Assembly (NCBI GenBank): GCA_001931875.2
Contig: MSJH02000830.1
Span: 298,441-362,440 of the forward strand
Direction of reading: 5' to 3'
Length of the DNA: 64,000 nt
From: Byssochlamys sp. IMV 00236
Taxonomy: Eukaryota > Ascomycota > Eurotiomycetes > Eurotiales > Thermoascaceae
In this document: in pieces, positions 44,684 to 57,986 of the stretch
Position numbering within the stretch: position 1 is the stretch's first letter
Layout: each line of letters starts with the position of its first letter
Program-made: the position numbers and the translations under genes
The notes under the pieces: generated by a model
The model's input: only the letters and a program-made list of their open reading frames with translations
What the model was told of the DNA's origin: nothing
Database searches by the model: none

Positions 44684-46586
44684 ATGCGTAGCTTCGTTGG
44701 TCTTGGGCTGCTCTCTCTAGCAGCAGCCCTTCCAGCACGGCCTTCGGACTCCACTTACGACTACATCGTTGTTGGAGGAGGAACCAGTGGTCTGGTCGTG
44801 GCCAACCGCCTTTCCGAGCAGAAAGATATAAACGTTCTCGTCATCGAAGCCGGTGGCTCGGTATACAACAACCCCAACGTGACAGACACCAGTGGATATG
44901 GAAAGGCATTTGGCACTGAGATTGACTGGGCCTACGAAACGGTAGACCAGGAATATGGTGGAGGCCATACCACGACTATGCGAGCCGGAAAGGCAATCGG
45001 TGGAACATCCACCATCAACGGCATGGTGTATCTTCGGGCTCAAACCTCTCAGGTCGACGCATGGGAAGCCATAGGTAACAAGGGTTGGAACTGGAGTACC
45101 TTGTTCCCTTACTACAAGAAGAGTGAGCATTTCCAGGTTCCAACCGTCTATTCTTCGCTACAAGGAGCCGGTATTGAATACACTCCCTCCTACCACGGCT
45201 ACACTGGACCTTTGAAGGTTGGTTGGGATTCGGAACAGCTGAACGATGGGCTTGCCCAGACGTTGAACACCACTTATCAAAACCTTGCTGTGCCTGTTCC
45301 TTACAACAAGGACCCCAATGGAGGTTATATGGTCGGATACGCACTCTATCCCAAGACAGTCGACTCCGAGAAGAATATCCGCGAGGACGCTGCTCGTGCA
45401 TACTACTGGCCCTACCAGAACCGGACCAACCTTCACATCTTGCCCTACACCAATGCAAACAAGCTCATCTGGAAAGAAGGAGAAGAGGCCACCGCGGATG
45501 GCGTCGAGGTCACTTTCGCGAATGGCACGATTGGCGTTCTGAAGGCCTCTCGTGAAGTGATCTTGGCTGCGGGTGCCCTGAAATCTCCTGCTCTGCTTGA
45601 GCTCTCTGGAGTGGGCAATCCTGCGTAAGTGATCCAGACCCTTTTTTTTTTTTGGTATACTTCCAAGCTAATGGTTGAACCTGTAGTATTCTCTCCAAGT
45701 ACGGTATCGAGACCAAGATCAACCTACCAACTGTTGGCGAGAACCTGCAAGATCAAATTAACAACGGACTTAAGTATCAGTCCAAGACGAATTATAGCAG
45801 ACAGACTGACTATGTCTCGTATCCATCTGCCCCCGAGCTGTTTGGGAACTCTACCACTGCTGTCGCCAACGACGTTCTGCGCAAACTGCCAGCCTATGCA
45901 GCCCAGGTTGCGAAGGCCAATGGCAACGTCACGAAGGCGAGTGACCTCGAACGCTTCTTCAAGGTTCAATGGGACCTGATCTTCAAGTCTCACATCCCTG
46001 TGGCGGAGGTTCTGGTAGAGCCGTCTGGCCTCATCTACGACATGGAATACTGGGCCTCAGTCCCCTTCAGCCGTGGAAGCGTCCACATCCAATCTGCGGA
46101 CCCCTCTGCGACAGCTCGTATTGACCCGAAATACTTCATGCTGGACTTTGACCTTCACGCACAGGCGCAAGTTGCTCGATTTATCCGCGAGTTATTCAAG
46201 ACGGAACCATTCGCCCCGATGGCAGGAGCAGAGACTTCTCCTGGATACTCCAGTGTCCCTAGCAACGCCACAGACTCAGAGTGGGCTCCCTACCTCAAGG
46301 CCAACTGTAAGTGCTCAACCAGTTCCCGTTGTTTCCTTGTACCTATTCCCCGGTAATCAGAGCTAATATACGAGTAGATCGGTCGAACTACCATCCCATC
46401 AGCACAGCAGCTATGCTTCCTAAGGAAGCAGGTGGTGTCGTTGATGAATCTCTGAAGGTCTATGGAACCTCCAATGTGCGCGTGGTTGACGCTTCCGTCC
46501 TGCCAATGCAGGTTAGCGGTCATCTGTCCAGCACCGTGTACGCGGTGGCCGAACGTGCCGCAGACATCATTAAAGGAAACATCTAG
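44684..46586 (+). CDS. Secreted GMC oxidoreductase, FAD glucose dehydrogenase-like
   Basis: Exons 44684-45624, 45687-46306, 46378-46586; 589 residues; introns 62 and 71 bp. A signal peptide ([19 protein letters not shown]) is followed at once by the FAD-binding motif [19 protein letters not shown] (glycines 31-33 and 36) and [12 protein letters not shown] signature 1 is at about 101-120 ([19 protein letters not shown]) and signature 2 around 300 ([15 protein letters not shown]). The catalytic histidine pair is H526 (NYHPIS) and H569 (SGHLSS), in the positions used by glucose dehydrogenases and oxidases. Several N-glycosylation sites (NVT, NWS, NTT, NRT) fit secretion. The pattern ([32 protein letters not shown]) is closer to Aspergillus FAD glucose dehydrogenase than to glucose oxidase. 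The exact sugar or alcohol substrate is inference. Confidence 0.88.
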
Positions 46587-48866
46587 AGTGTCGTCCAGGA
46601 GCATTTTCCGGGGTTATTAGAGACGCTTAGGGGTGATCATCTTCGTCCTATCCGCAATGAGGACCGCAGGCCAGCAGCATATGTAAATAGTCAAACTTCA
46701 TGTCCGCTGTGAGATAATTTGGTTCTTTCGACCGTTTAGACAACAAATGATAAGGGATATTTTTATTTGTTTATTAGAGATTATGAAAATGTGGCTAGGT
46801 TAGTTAGTTAGACTGATAAGCACCTGAAGCTTTGATATTCGTATGAATTTGATTGACAGTTAATGGGTCTCTTGAACGGTTCTCTGCCAAAGAGTTGATC
46901 TAGCACTCGTTATTATTCTTATACCTACGGGGTATATTCCATAATCTCCGATATGTCTGCCCTGATCTACGAAAGACAGGGGAATCGGTCACTCGCAAGA
47001 GGTTGACGGGGCAAAGCTGCTCTGCTTGGAACCACGACTGTGGATTATGACAAGAGGAGGCTGATGTTCTAGAATCAAAGAAATGGAAATAGTAGACCAC
47101 ACTGCTCAAATTATTGCCGTCAAATCGGTCTATTGCTCGATTCCACTCACGGTGTTTCTTGGTCTTCCGCTGCTTCCCGCCAGACGCGAACATCAACAGC
47201 CACAATCGCGTGGCTGGGCAATGCGCAACTATCGCAACCAACTCTCTGACCTTTCTCGAGAAAGATGAGGCAGTGTTGATGATTCCTCTCACGGAAAGTT
47301 GAAAGCTCAATCTCAGCAGTTGATTAATTAAATCTCCGATGCGACGCCCGGGCCTCGAGTTCCCGGCCACAATAAGATAAAACGCAACGCCAGGCTCGGC
47401 TCCTGAGACACTGAAACACAAGCCGTCGGAAATCATACCAGGATGGCTGGCCTCAATTTCCACAGACTCGTCGATTTAGGATCCGCTTCTTGGTCTAGCC
47501 AATCGAGCAGAGACGCTCTCATCCCGGATCGATCGCGAAACAGGCCGTCCTGACGTCCCCCGGTCAAGAACAGACTGCATACTCCAATAACGGTCAGTAT
47601 CTGCGCGATCGGCCAGAGTCATGGCAGATTCGCAGCGACCTGCTCGACAAAGAAGATCGAAGAGGAACTCCTAAGCCGTGGTATACAGTAGGCTTCAGGA
47701 TGATGTGCGTGCTCCTACCAGCCTATTCTAATCCTCACCTTATACGATCACGCAGCACTCCTGTGGTTAGTGTATCTCTTGAAGTAGTACAGCCTAAGTG
47801 GTACTCTCGAATCTTGGGCAAGACTGACTCTTAAGATCTAGGCACTCAAGGGACAGTCAGAAGAAGTTAGAGTTCTGTCCCTGGCGATCTCCACTACGGA
47901 GCTCTCCGTCGACTCTATGGAATAAGCCATAGCCAGCCCTCGAGGCGAGCCTATGCGCTTCTTCATACGATCACGGACATGCTGCAACGCCGTCGCAGCT
48001 ATCCCGTGTTGTCGGGGGTTTTGGTGCTAGACCGTTGCAGCCCAGTCCCGAGAGTCCGGACGTTTCCCCTTCGTGTCATCTAACTATCATCTGAGTTGGC
48101 GGAATTTTCTCTTCTTTCTTCCTCTGTTCTTCTTCTGCCCTGCGAGCTTAGGCTCGCGACGTCACTCAGTTCCTTTGGAGTCAGGCTTGTGCTGCAAAAA
48201 GACAAGTCAAGAGATCTTATTTTACTCCGAAGGCCTTCTATTCAGAGAGCCGGCCTCTCATCCAGACTGAGACGCTTCAAGTTTGACACTCGCGAACTCC
48301 TGGGCAGATAGTCACTCGTTTCTTCTGCATCCCAGTGCTGACCTTTGGACGGCACTCTTCTGTTCTTATCGACCAGCTCACACGACCTGGGTCTACTGTT
48401 TTTATTCCACGAGCATTGCATGCTGTGCCACTCGTTTACGCTCGGCTTTGTCGATAAACCTATCCGCGATATACAATATTTGCGCTTTACATTCTAATCT
48501 GCAACCTTCGAGACCTGCGGGTTGCCGAGCTAACCCCCTTCTAATTCGCCAACTGCCATCGGGGGAACAGGTTGGGCAACGATTACTGAAGACCTAGGCC
48601 AAGCTCATGTATATTGGGCTTTTGACTTGTCTCCAGACGACTAACCGAGATCTTCGATATAAACCGCAACTTGCGATTGTCTTCTTTCTGATCCTTGGCG
48701 ACGCATTCACGACGAATGTCTACTCATCTACCAATATCTGCAAGGACAGTCATTCGCGCTTTATGCTTTGACATATTTTCAACGCCATTGAAACAAGCTT
48801 ATTGCAACTAGTCAACATTTTGGAGGAATCTTATTACATTTACGAATCAGGTGATTCGGATTTTCA
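46587..48866. other. Long intergenic region between GMC oxidoreductase and the EGF-like membrane protein
   Basis: 2.28 kb. The left part is the GMC 3' UTR. A minus-strand frame of 187 codons (46900-47463) has no domain and unusual composition and is not called. The right 800 bp is probably a long 5' leader of the next gene and contains a 31-codon upstream ORF at 48716-48811. Confidence 0.45.
48716..48811 (+). promoter_or_regulatory. Possible 31-codon upstream ORF before the EGF-like protein
   Basis: ATG 48716 to TAG 48809-48811, ending 55 bp before the main start. It is the last upstream ATG frame before the gene. Confidence 0.35.
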
Positions 48867-51710
48867 ATGAGCCAACCTCAACGGGGACCGCCAGGCTTTG
48901 GTGGTGGTCCCGGCGGACAGGGCTATGGGGGACCAGGATCTGTTCGGCGGGCGAGGGAGATGCTAGAGAGTGGAATTGTTAGAGAAGCTCGAATACAGGC
49001 AATCGAGCCGGAAGGGGAGCAAGGAAACTGGGGGATCACAAGAGGAAACTCGAAGCGCAATATCGTCGCCGCCCTTCGAGGTAATCAGAAGCCGTCACTT
49101 ACGATATCAAAACCAACGCCAATTCCGCAATGGCCGCTCCGAGATGAGGCGGATTCGCAGCAGGGAGCGGCAAATTTCTCAGGAAGTGCGTTCACATCCA
49201 AGGGACCGCCGCCTCAACGACCGCGACGGCCGAGCGACGTACCGTCTCTGCTCGATTCTTCTAAAGTTCAGGGAACTACGCCAAATTTTGCCTACCGCGA
49301 ACCCCAAGCCATTCGTTCTCCCCAGTATGACAGCCGTGGTCAGGAATTGGAAGTGGAGCCCATGGAGGCCTACCTCAGTCCTCCCAGTACTGGTAAGACC
49401 CCTCGTGTATCTGCCGAGTCTGATACGTTAGGGGCTCTTCCACCAGTCGGTCCGATTCCTGACTTTCCTCTCCCCGGAATGAAATTGCCTCCTGCGCCTT
49501 CTCAGCGGCTCGAAGAGTCGTTGTCAGAACGGTCACTACGGGGCCCATCCTTTCCATTCTCCACAACATCTTATATCTCAACAATCCCGGAGGAATCAGA
49601 GGCCTCTACGAGGAACGCAAATTCTTTTGCTTCTAGCATGGCCATCCCACCTAGTTGGGGCTCTGAGCGTCCTGAGTCAGACGTTCTGGGAGTGACTTCA
49701 CCTGCATCAACAGCAACAGATTCGCTTGACTTGAGGACCCCCACGTCCTACATTGAAGGAGAATCTGGACTGGTACGCCAGGCAAGTATTGGCAAGAGAG
49801 GAAAGCCCTTCTTGCGTACAATAAATAGATCCGGAAGCGGTGAATCTATGCCACAGGTCAGACAGACCGGCATTGCTCTCGGAAGTCCTTCTGTGGATGG
49901 CAGCCCGGCTATCACACCTGGTGCCAGAGTCTCGTACGCACGTCCTAGTCCAGGTGTCCAGCTCGCCCAGCCTGACACACCCGGCGATACGCGGCTAGAT
50001 CTAGATTCTTCAGATACCGCCAGCTCTGGTGACAACAGATTTCCATATTCGCCTTCGGATGCGGATGCTCCAGGGGTCAGGGCTATCAGCCCCGCTGATA
50101 TGTCTTCATATTCGCGCTCGGGCCTGGGTGTCCCAGATGTCTCTAGATATCCATCAGACGTATCTGGATTTGATGCGCCCTTCATGCTAGATCAGTCGCG
50201 GCGGACATTGTCCGCATCCATTCGCAGACCGGACGCAAACAGAGACGCGGATATGGCCGATATGCGAAGCCCTGGAGAAGGAATGAGTTCGAAGAGGCCG
50301 GAGGTCCGCAGGCCACCTCGCCTCAATATCAACGCTGTGCGAGACGCGGAAGCACGAGGGAGTTTGACTAGTCTGCCTGATCTCATCAGACGTGCCACTA
50401 GGGTCGCATCGAATCTCGAGCGCGGAAAGACGGCAAGTAGGCTGGGAATAATGGACTTCCTGAATAATAGCCAGGAGAAGTTTGACATTACCCGTTCTCG
50501 TAAGTAAGACCTGATCAAGACCGTCCAAATGACATGCTGAGACAGACTTGCAGCAGCAGCAGCTAGCGATCGCCGTGCATCAGAAGCCATCTCCGGTATC
50601 CTATCTGCTTTTCCTCCCCCAGGAATCACGCCGAAAGCTACACCGAGATTTACAGAGGGAGCCACACCGAATGCAAACCAGCGCAGCTCCTGGCCACTTC
50701 CTCAAACCATGTCCGACTCGCGGAATATTCAGACGAGTGGTTCTGATCAGGGGTTGACTGGACAGGACTCTGCTTCGAAAAAGCGACGCTGCTGTGGGAT
50801 TTCTCGTCGGGTCTTTCTGGTCATCAGTGTTGTCGTGTTCTTGCTGATTGCGGCTGCCGTTGTTATCCCAGTCGTCGTTGTACTTACTCGCCAGAAGGAT
50901 ACGACTCAGCCAGCTCCTACGGTAACACCGACTACGACTCCTGCTCCGCAGACTTTCGAGTGCTCCAATGGAGGTGTCACCATTCATAACGGTGGGAACT
51001 TCAGTTGTGTTTGCGCCAATGGGTTTACTGGCACACATTGTACAGTCGCTGGGGACGGCAGCTGTATCACCGCGGCAGTGGGAGGCTCACAGAAAGCTAC
51101 ACTAGGTAGTGACCTACCGCGGCTTCTCCGGCAATCAGAATCCAATTTCAGCATTCCTCTTGATAGCACGCGGATCCTGAGCTTGTTCAGCTCGAACAAT
51201 GTTTCTTGTACGACTGAAAACGCTCTGGTGACGTTTGGCATGTCTAGCCAGAAACGCCGATCATTCGACAGCCAACTGGAGGAATCAGTCTTTCTGCGCC
51301 CGAGAACCAACTCTCCTGATTCTCCAAGTTCAGACGTTGGCGATATAATGGTGGATCCGAGTGCAAAGCCGAGCAAGTCGGAAACCGACACGGCAGCTAC
51401 ATCAACGACAAGCGCTGCACCGGGAACGACCACATTACCCGCGGCCCAGATCCAGCATATTCTCGATTTCTCCCGGATTGCCATCCTGTATATCTTCGAG
51501 ACGACTACCACGATAGGCGCGGCCATTGAGGCCCAGGAGGATATCCAGGCATTCCTGACTGGCATGCCCACTTCAAACAATACCATGGGCCTTGACGGGG
51601 GAAAAATGGCGCCGGGTTTCGTTTTAGATTTTGAGAAATTTACGATCACCCTGGCGAATGGGACAGTGGTTGGTGGTGGCACGGGGACTGACACGGGGGG
51701 TAATAGTTAA
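48867..51710 (+). CDS. Single-pass membrane protein with EGF-like segment and long Ser/Pro-rich N-terminal tail
   Basis: Exons 48867-50499 and 50554-51710; 929 residues; 54 bp intron (GTAAGT) whose acceptor lies in four tandem CAGs. The start is Gly/Pro-rich, followed by SVRRAREMLESGIVREAR and NWGITRGNSKRNIVAALRGN. About 500 low-complexity residues rich in Ser, Pro and Asp follow. A basic dicysteine stretch (KKRRCCGISRR) directly precedes one membrane helix at about 631-656 (VFLVISVVVFLLIAAAVVIP). After it comes a Thr/Pro stalk and a half EGF-like module: C681, C696, C698, C707 with CVCANGFTGTHC. The C-terminal domain contains a Ser/Thr-rich, possibly glycosylated part. Basic residues before the helix suggest N-inside, C-outside topology. 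I know of similar Aspergillus proteins with no established role; a cell-surface function is inference. Confidence 0.78.
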
Positions 51711-52707
51711 AAAGAGAGCACTCCCGACATGGCTGCTTTCTGCTAAAGTCTAATATCGATGCATATATAATGCGACAAGAGATTCTTGTTTATCCTTTGG
51801 CCTGTTTGTGACTATTCTACGTTGCCATGTGACGATTATCTGTATATCATATCATTGCTTACGTTTTCCTTCCTCCTCTCTACCTCCGAGGCGACATTCT
51901 CTTTGTTACTTTACTACTACCTAGCATCTTCCTCGCCTCTTCCGCGATGACCCTTATTTCCCTTCTCGGATCTCCGCCGTCTGAACCTCACCTATGTGAC
52001 TATTCGGGATACCTTGTTTCTTTTTTTCTATTTCTTTTCATTATACCTTCTTGACACACCTTTTTATCTTCTCTTTTTTTTTTGTTATTTTTCTACTATT
52101 GTTATTGTTGCCAGCGTTCAAAAGTTTCCATGTACAGTTACCATAACCAAAACAACTAACTAGTACATATGACTTTTCGCCTCTTCTCCTTGTCCACACT
52201 GTCGTTGATCTTTGCAGAAAGAAAAGTAACTCCACTCGCTTCGTATGATTTTCTTTCTGTTGCGATCTATATTACTATTGCCATTACTCTATATATACGC
52301 ATGCATGCAGCGTGGTAGCCATATTATATCATATCATATCCAGCTATAAAAAAGTAATTGAAATTAAAAATTCAGAAATAACATCATATAAAAATAAGAA
52401 TAAACACTATTCAATATTGCAAGGAGATATTATATACACAGATAGATAGATAAATAGAGACATCTAGGTTCGATTCGTCCAATTTGGGGGGTTTATGTTC
52501 TATTCACTTAGTTAACATAGGGAGTTTCGTCACCGATATGATACTTGATCAGGAGGCGGGAAGGGGAAGAATCATAGTACATAAGTTAGTTAATTGCATC
52601 CTAGTTGATATTTCGCTGATATATATACATGTTTGGTCAGTCTTTTTAGTAAACATAGTTCAGTTGGGTTGGATGCTTCGTCGGGCTAGCTGGCTAGCTG
52701 GACGGAC

Positions 52708-52770
<63 letters not shown>

Positions 52771-53186
52771 CTATCTAGGGACTACTCTATCTAGATATCT
52801 ATCTAGTGCGTTTCTAAGAAGTATTGTATTGAGGTATATTGTATGTACATACGTAAGGGGGGTCATGTAGGATCAGCGAGGATGCAACTTCCGCATTGCT
52901 CATTCAATTATACAGTACAGTATTTAGGTCTATTTTTTATTCCCCCCAGGGACATGTCGCTAACTCGAAAGAATCGGAATTTGAAAATATTATATGCATT
53001 GATTTTTCAATAAAAAAAGAAAACTTATACACAATTTCTGCACATTGCAATAAGATAGATGCGGACATGATATGATATGGATATCACTAACATAACGGAA
53101 CAGAAACAAGACCTCACTAACACCGATACCGACCGTGGTCAAAAAAGATTTTTCCTCAATAGAAATACAAGGGCATAGACATCATA
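51711..53186. other. Convergent intergenic region with GATA microsatellite
   Basis: 1.48 kb between facing stop codons. T-rich tracts around 52020-52105, AT-rich 52330-52460, and a long (GATA)n array at 52709-52770. No gene supported. Confidence 0.55.
52709..52770 (+). repeat. (GATA)n microsatellite, about 15 units
   Basis: Sixty-two uninterrupted bases of GATA repeat followed by CTATCTAG-type inverted pieces (52771-52805). A shorter GATA run lies near 52440-52452. Confidence 0.97.
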
Positions 53187-54953
53187 TCATGCGAATATGG
53201 AACGTTTTCCAAAAGAACTATAGTCCACGTCACTTTCCAGAAGCCATCGAGACTGTCTCGTACGGTCATCGACGATCATCTTCTCGGCCTCCCATCGCCT
53301 GCGTTCCTGGGTCTTTTTCCGCGCGTTTCTGTCCCCGCCGAACCAGGCTGTTTTGGCCTTTTCGATGCTTTCTTGTTCCTCTCGGGTCGATTTGGCGACG
53401 AGGCTTTGGACCATGGTTCTCCAGTTATCTAGGCCGACTTGGAGGCATTGTGTGCAACGCTCTTTGGCTTCGCGGTCGGTGGAGGTGGTGGTGTCGTTGA
53501 TGTCGATAAGAGTGGACTCGGCCAAGTCGACGGCGTCTCGAGTCCATGCTAGTCCAGACTCCTTGGAGGAGGATGCGTAGATGATCTCGCCGATATAAGC
53601 CATGAGGCCGGCCTCTTCGCAAGCAGAGGCTTGGGTGCGGGCAGGGGGCTCATTGCCAGATGGCGCTGGAGGGGGGTATTCGACGGGAATTAGGACGTTG
53701 TTGATCCACTCGAACGCCGCATCGAAAGGCGTGGTCTTTGCTTTGGCGACCTTTCGTGGAATCCCACCAGGAGGCGCTGGTAACTCGCGGCGAGTTTTCA
53801 AGATCGACGTAAAGATCGACAGCGCCTTGGAGAGGTCTCCGGTCTTTGCATAATGCACCGCAAGCGCATTCGACACTCGCAGGATATTCTCCGATGGGAC
53901 GTCCTTGCCGTTCTTCAGCACTCCGCTCTTTGTATCCACTACCTTTGCCGCATCGAAAGGCAGTCCAGCAGCAGCAATATCCATTGCCCAGTTATACATA
54001 TCCTTGGCCGTGTCAGTCAGTCCCTTGTAATCCAACCAGTCGGCATAAGCCAGCGCAGCATCCAGTCTCTGCCTCGTATCGAACCCCTTTGTCGTCAAGA
54101 TCTTCATATAAAACACCGCCGGGCTCTCCGCCGCTGGCTCGCAGTCCTCTTCACGCAGGACAACTCCCTTGCGACCAGGCGGAAGCGGCTTTGGTCGCGG
54201 ATTCGACGGACCGACCACATACTCCGCAGGGGCCGAAATGTGTAGATTCCAATCCGTCACCCAACCCTCCAGATTCTCCGCAGCTCGAGCCAAGCCCATG
54301 AGGGCCTGGAAATATCCTCTTCTCCAGGGCTCGGTCTTGTCCGAGATGTCGTATCCGGTCTTCCCCACCCCATCGACGAGAATCCCACCATCTCCCTGTT
54401 CGCGAATCCCCTGACCTTCTCCCTCCGTGTTTTCGAGCCGTCCGAGCAATTCCCGGAGATATCCATACACCAGGGGCCAATCGGTGATTAACTTTCCGAT
54501 CTCTTCAGGGTGTTGGAGCGCCTGGGCCGTTCGTAAACACCATCGGCTCTTGAGACTCCATTCTGGCGGAGTAGGCCATTTGTGCTCGATCGTCTCTTGG
54601 TAGATGCCCAGTTTAACCAGGTGGAATAAGAGGAGGATGGCGTAGAACGTCAATCCGATTCGGAGACCGCGGCCGAGACGGCGCTTGTAGTAGTCGCGCG
54701 TCTCGGTGGAGATCAGCCGCGCAAAATGCTGTCGGAGGTGAGTTGACAGCGGTGGAAGAGCGCGACTGGACGAAATCGGTGAGAGAAAGGGTAGCTGAGG
54801 GCGAGTGAGAGGTGGAGAGACGAGGAGGAGTGGAAATTTGGTGGTAAACGGTCGAGGTCGTGGAGGGATGTGGCTGCTGGGTGGCCGTGGATGACCCCAA
54901 GGCCGTGCGAACGGCGATATTCGCCGGACACTACTACCTCTGGCAACAAGCAT
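53187..54953 (-). CDS. mgr3: Mgr3-like mitochondrial inner-membrane TPR protein (i-AAA protease adaptor family)
   Basis: Single exon, 588 residues from the first in-frame ATG (54953; the frame is open further but only from a GTG at 55016). The N terminus is rich in Arg, Pro and Ser with almost no acid (LVARGSSVRRISPFARPWG), a mitochondrial presequence. One membrane helix follows at about 99-118 (RIGLTFYAILLLFHLVKLGI). Next is the family block KWPTPPEWSLKSRWCLRTAQ and several TPR-like helix pairs, for example ALAYADWLDYKGLTDTAKDM and ALAVHYAKTGDLSKALSIFT. The Lys/Arg-rich C-terminal part ends SSFGKRSIFA. Yeast Mgr3 binds Mgr1 and the Yme1 protease and feeds it unfolded substrates. Fungal relatives are often given misleading transporter names although they have just one membrane segment. 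Family call is moderate; TPR and topology are seen directly. Confidence 0.72.
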   Translation of the reverse strand: MLVARGSSVRRISPFARPWGHPRPPSSHIPPRPRPFTTKFPLLLVSPPLTRPQLPFLSPISSSRALPPLSTHLRQHFARLISTETRDYYKRRLGRGLRIGLTFYAILLLFHLVKLGIYQETIEHKWPTPPEWSLKSRWCLRTAQALQHPEEIGKLITDWPLVYGYLRELLGRLENTEGEGQGIREQGDGGILVDGVGKTGYDISDKTEPWRRGYFQALMGLARAAENLEGWVTDWNLHISAPAEYVVGPSNPRPKPLPPGRKGVVLREEDCEPAAESPAVFYMKILTTKGFDTRQRLDAALAYADWLDYKGLTDTAKDMYNWAMDIAAAGLPFDAAKVVDTKSGVLKNGKDVPSENILRVSNALAVHYAKTGDLSKALSIFTSILKTRRELPAPPGGIPRKVAKAKTTPFDAAFEWINNVLIPVEYPPPAPSGNEPPARTQASACEEAGLMAYIGEIIYASSSKESGLAWTRDAVDLAESTLIDINDTTTSTDREAKERCTQCLQVGLDNWRTMVQSLVAKSTREEQESIEKAKTAWFGGDRNARKKTQERRRWEAEKMIVDDRTRQSRWLLESDVDYSSFGKRSIFA

Positions 54954-55385
54954 TGTGAGAGGGCAATGCCAGCGTTGCTGATGGTGTAGATGATCGTTTT
55001 GAGCGAGCTCGATCACTATATCAACTTTGGCGTGGTGGAAGTGAAAGTGTTTGTCTCGTTTGCAGTCTCCGCTTCAAAAAGCCTAGAGTATGTATACTTA
55101 TGTATGCTCTTCTTGTTCACGCCGTGTAATTAATTAACTAAGCTCCTGTATCTGCTTGGGAAGTTCTAATTGAACAGTTGAATGGGTGATGAGCCCGGAT
55201 AATAATGTACAGCTACGGAACAATGAACATGCTTCGACTCTTGGAGTGTCATCATAAGTATATTCTCCGGTCCAGAGGTTCACCCTCTCGTGCCGCCAGA
55301 TTATGGCTCTAGATATATCTAACTAATTCTAAAGCAAACAATAGCATGCAGTTTTAGGTACTAGGTATCGCAATCGGTTGGGTAT
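54954..55385. promoter_or_regulatory. Promoter of Mgr3-like gene and ATP sulfurylase 3' end
   Basis: 432 bp, of which the left part serves the minus-strand Mgr3-like gene. AT-rich. No gene or repeat seen. Confidence 0.5.
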
Positions 55386-57767
<2,382 letters not shown>

Positions 57768-57912
57768 TCAACGATGGACACTGAAATGCTCGACTGGACG
57801 CTGGAACGACCTGGTTCCGGCGACGTCGACTGGGTGTAGAGAGAGCGCAAAGGCGAGATCGGAGCGGGGGGAGCGGGAGGGATGCTAAGCTGCCAGGCAC
57901 CGTTTGGATGGC

Positions 57913-57986
57913 AGAGGGAAAAAGAGAAAGAAGAGAATAAAGAGAAAGAAGAAGAAGAGAAGAAGAGAAGAAGAGAAGAAGAAGAG
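57913..57986 (+). repeat. 74 bp polypurine (A/G) tract upstream of ATP sulfurylase
   Basis: All A or G except one T at 57938, built of AAGAG/AAGAAG units, about 175-245 bp upstream of the start codon. On the coding strand it is a CT tract, typical of strong fungal promoters. Confidence 0.9.

Noticed and set aside
46900..47463. 187-codon minus-strand frame between the GMC oxidoreductase and the EGF-like gene
   Set aside because: No domain, no signal or membrane pattern, uneven composition and no flanking exons. It may be chance; expression data would be needed to revive it.
52441..52480. GGTTCGATTC-like stretch suggesting a tRNA T-arm
   Set aside because: No matching acceptor stem, D-arm or anticodon arm could be paired around it.
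52709..52770. The GATA array as a dedicated nitrogen-regulation (AreA) element
   Set aside because: Perfect microsatellite in a convergent 3' region far from any start codon; a simple repeat is the better explanation.
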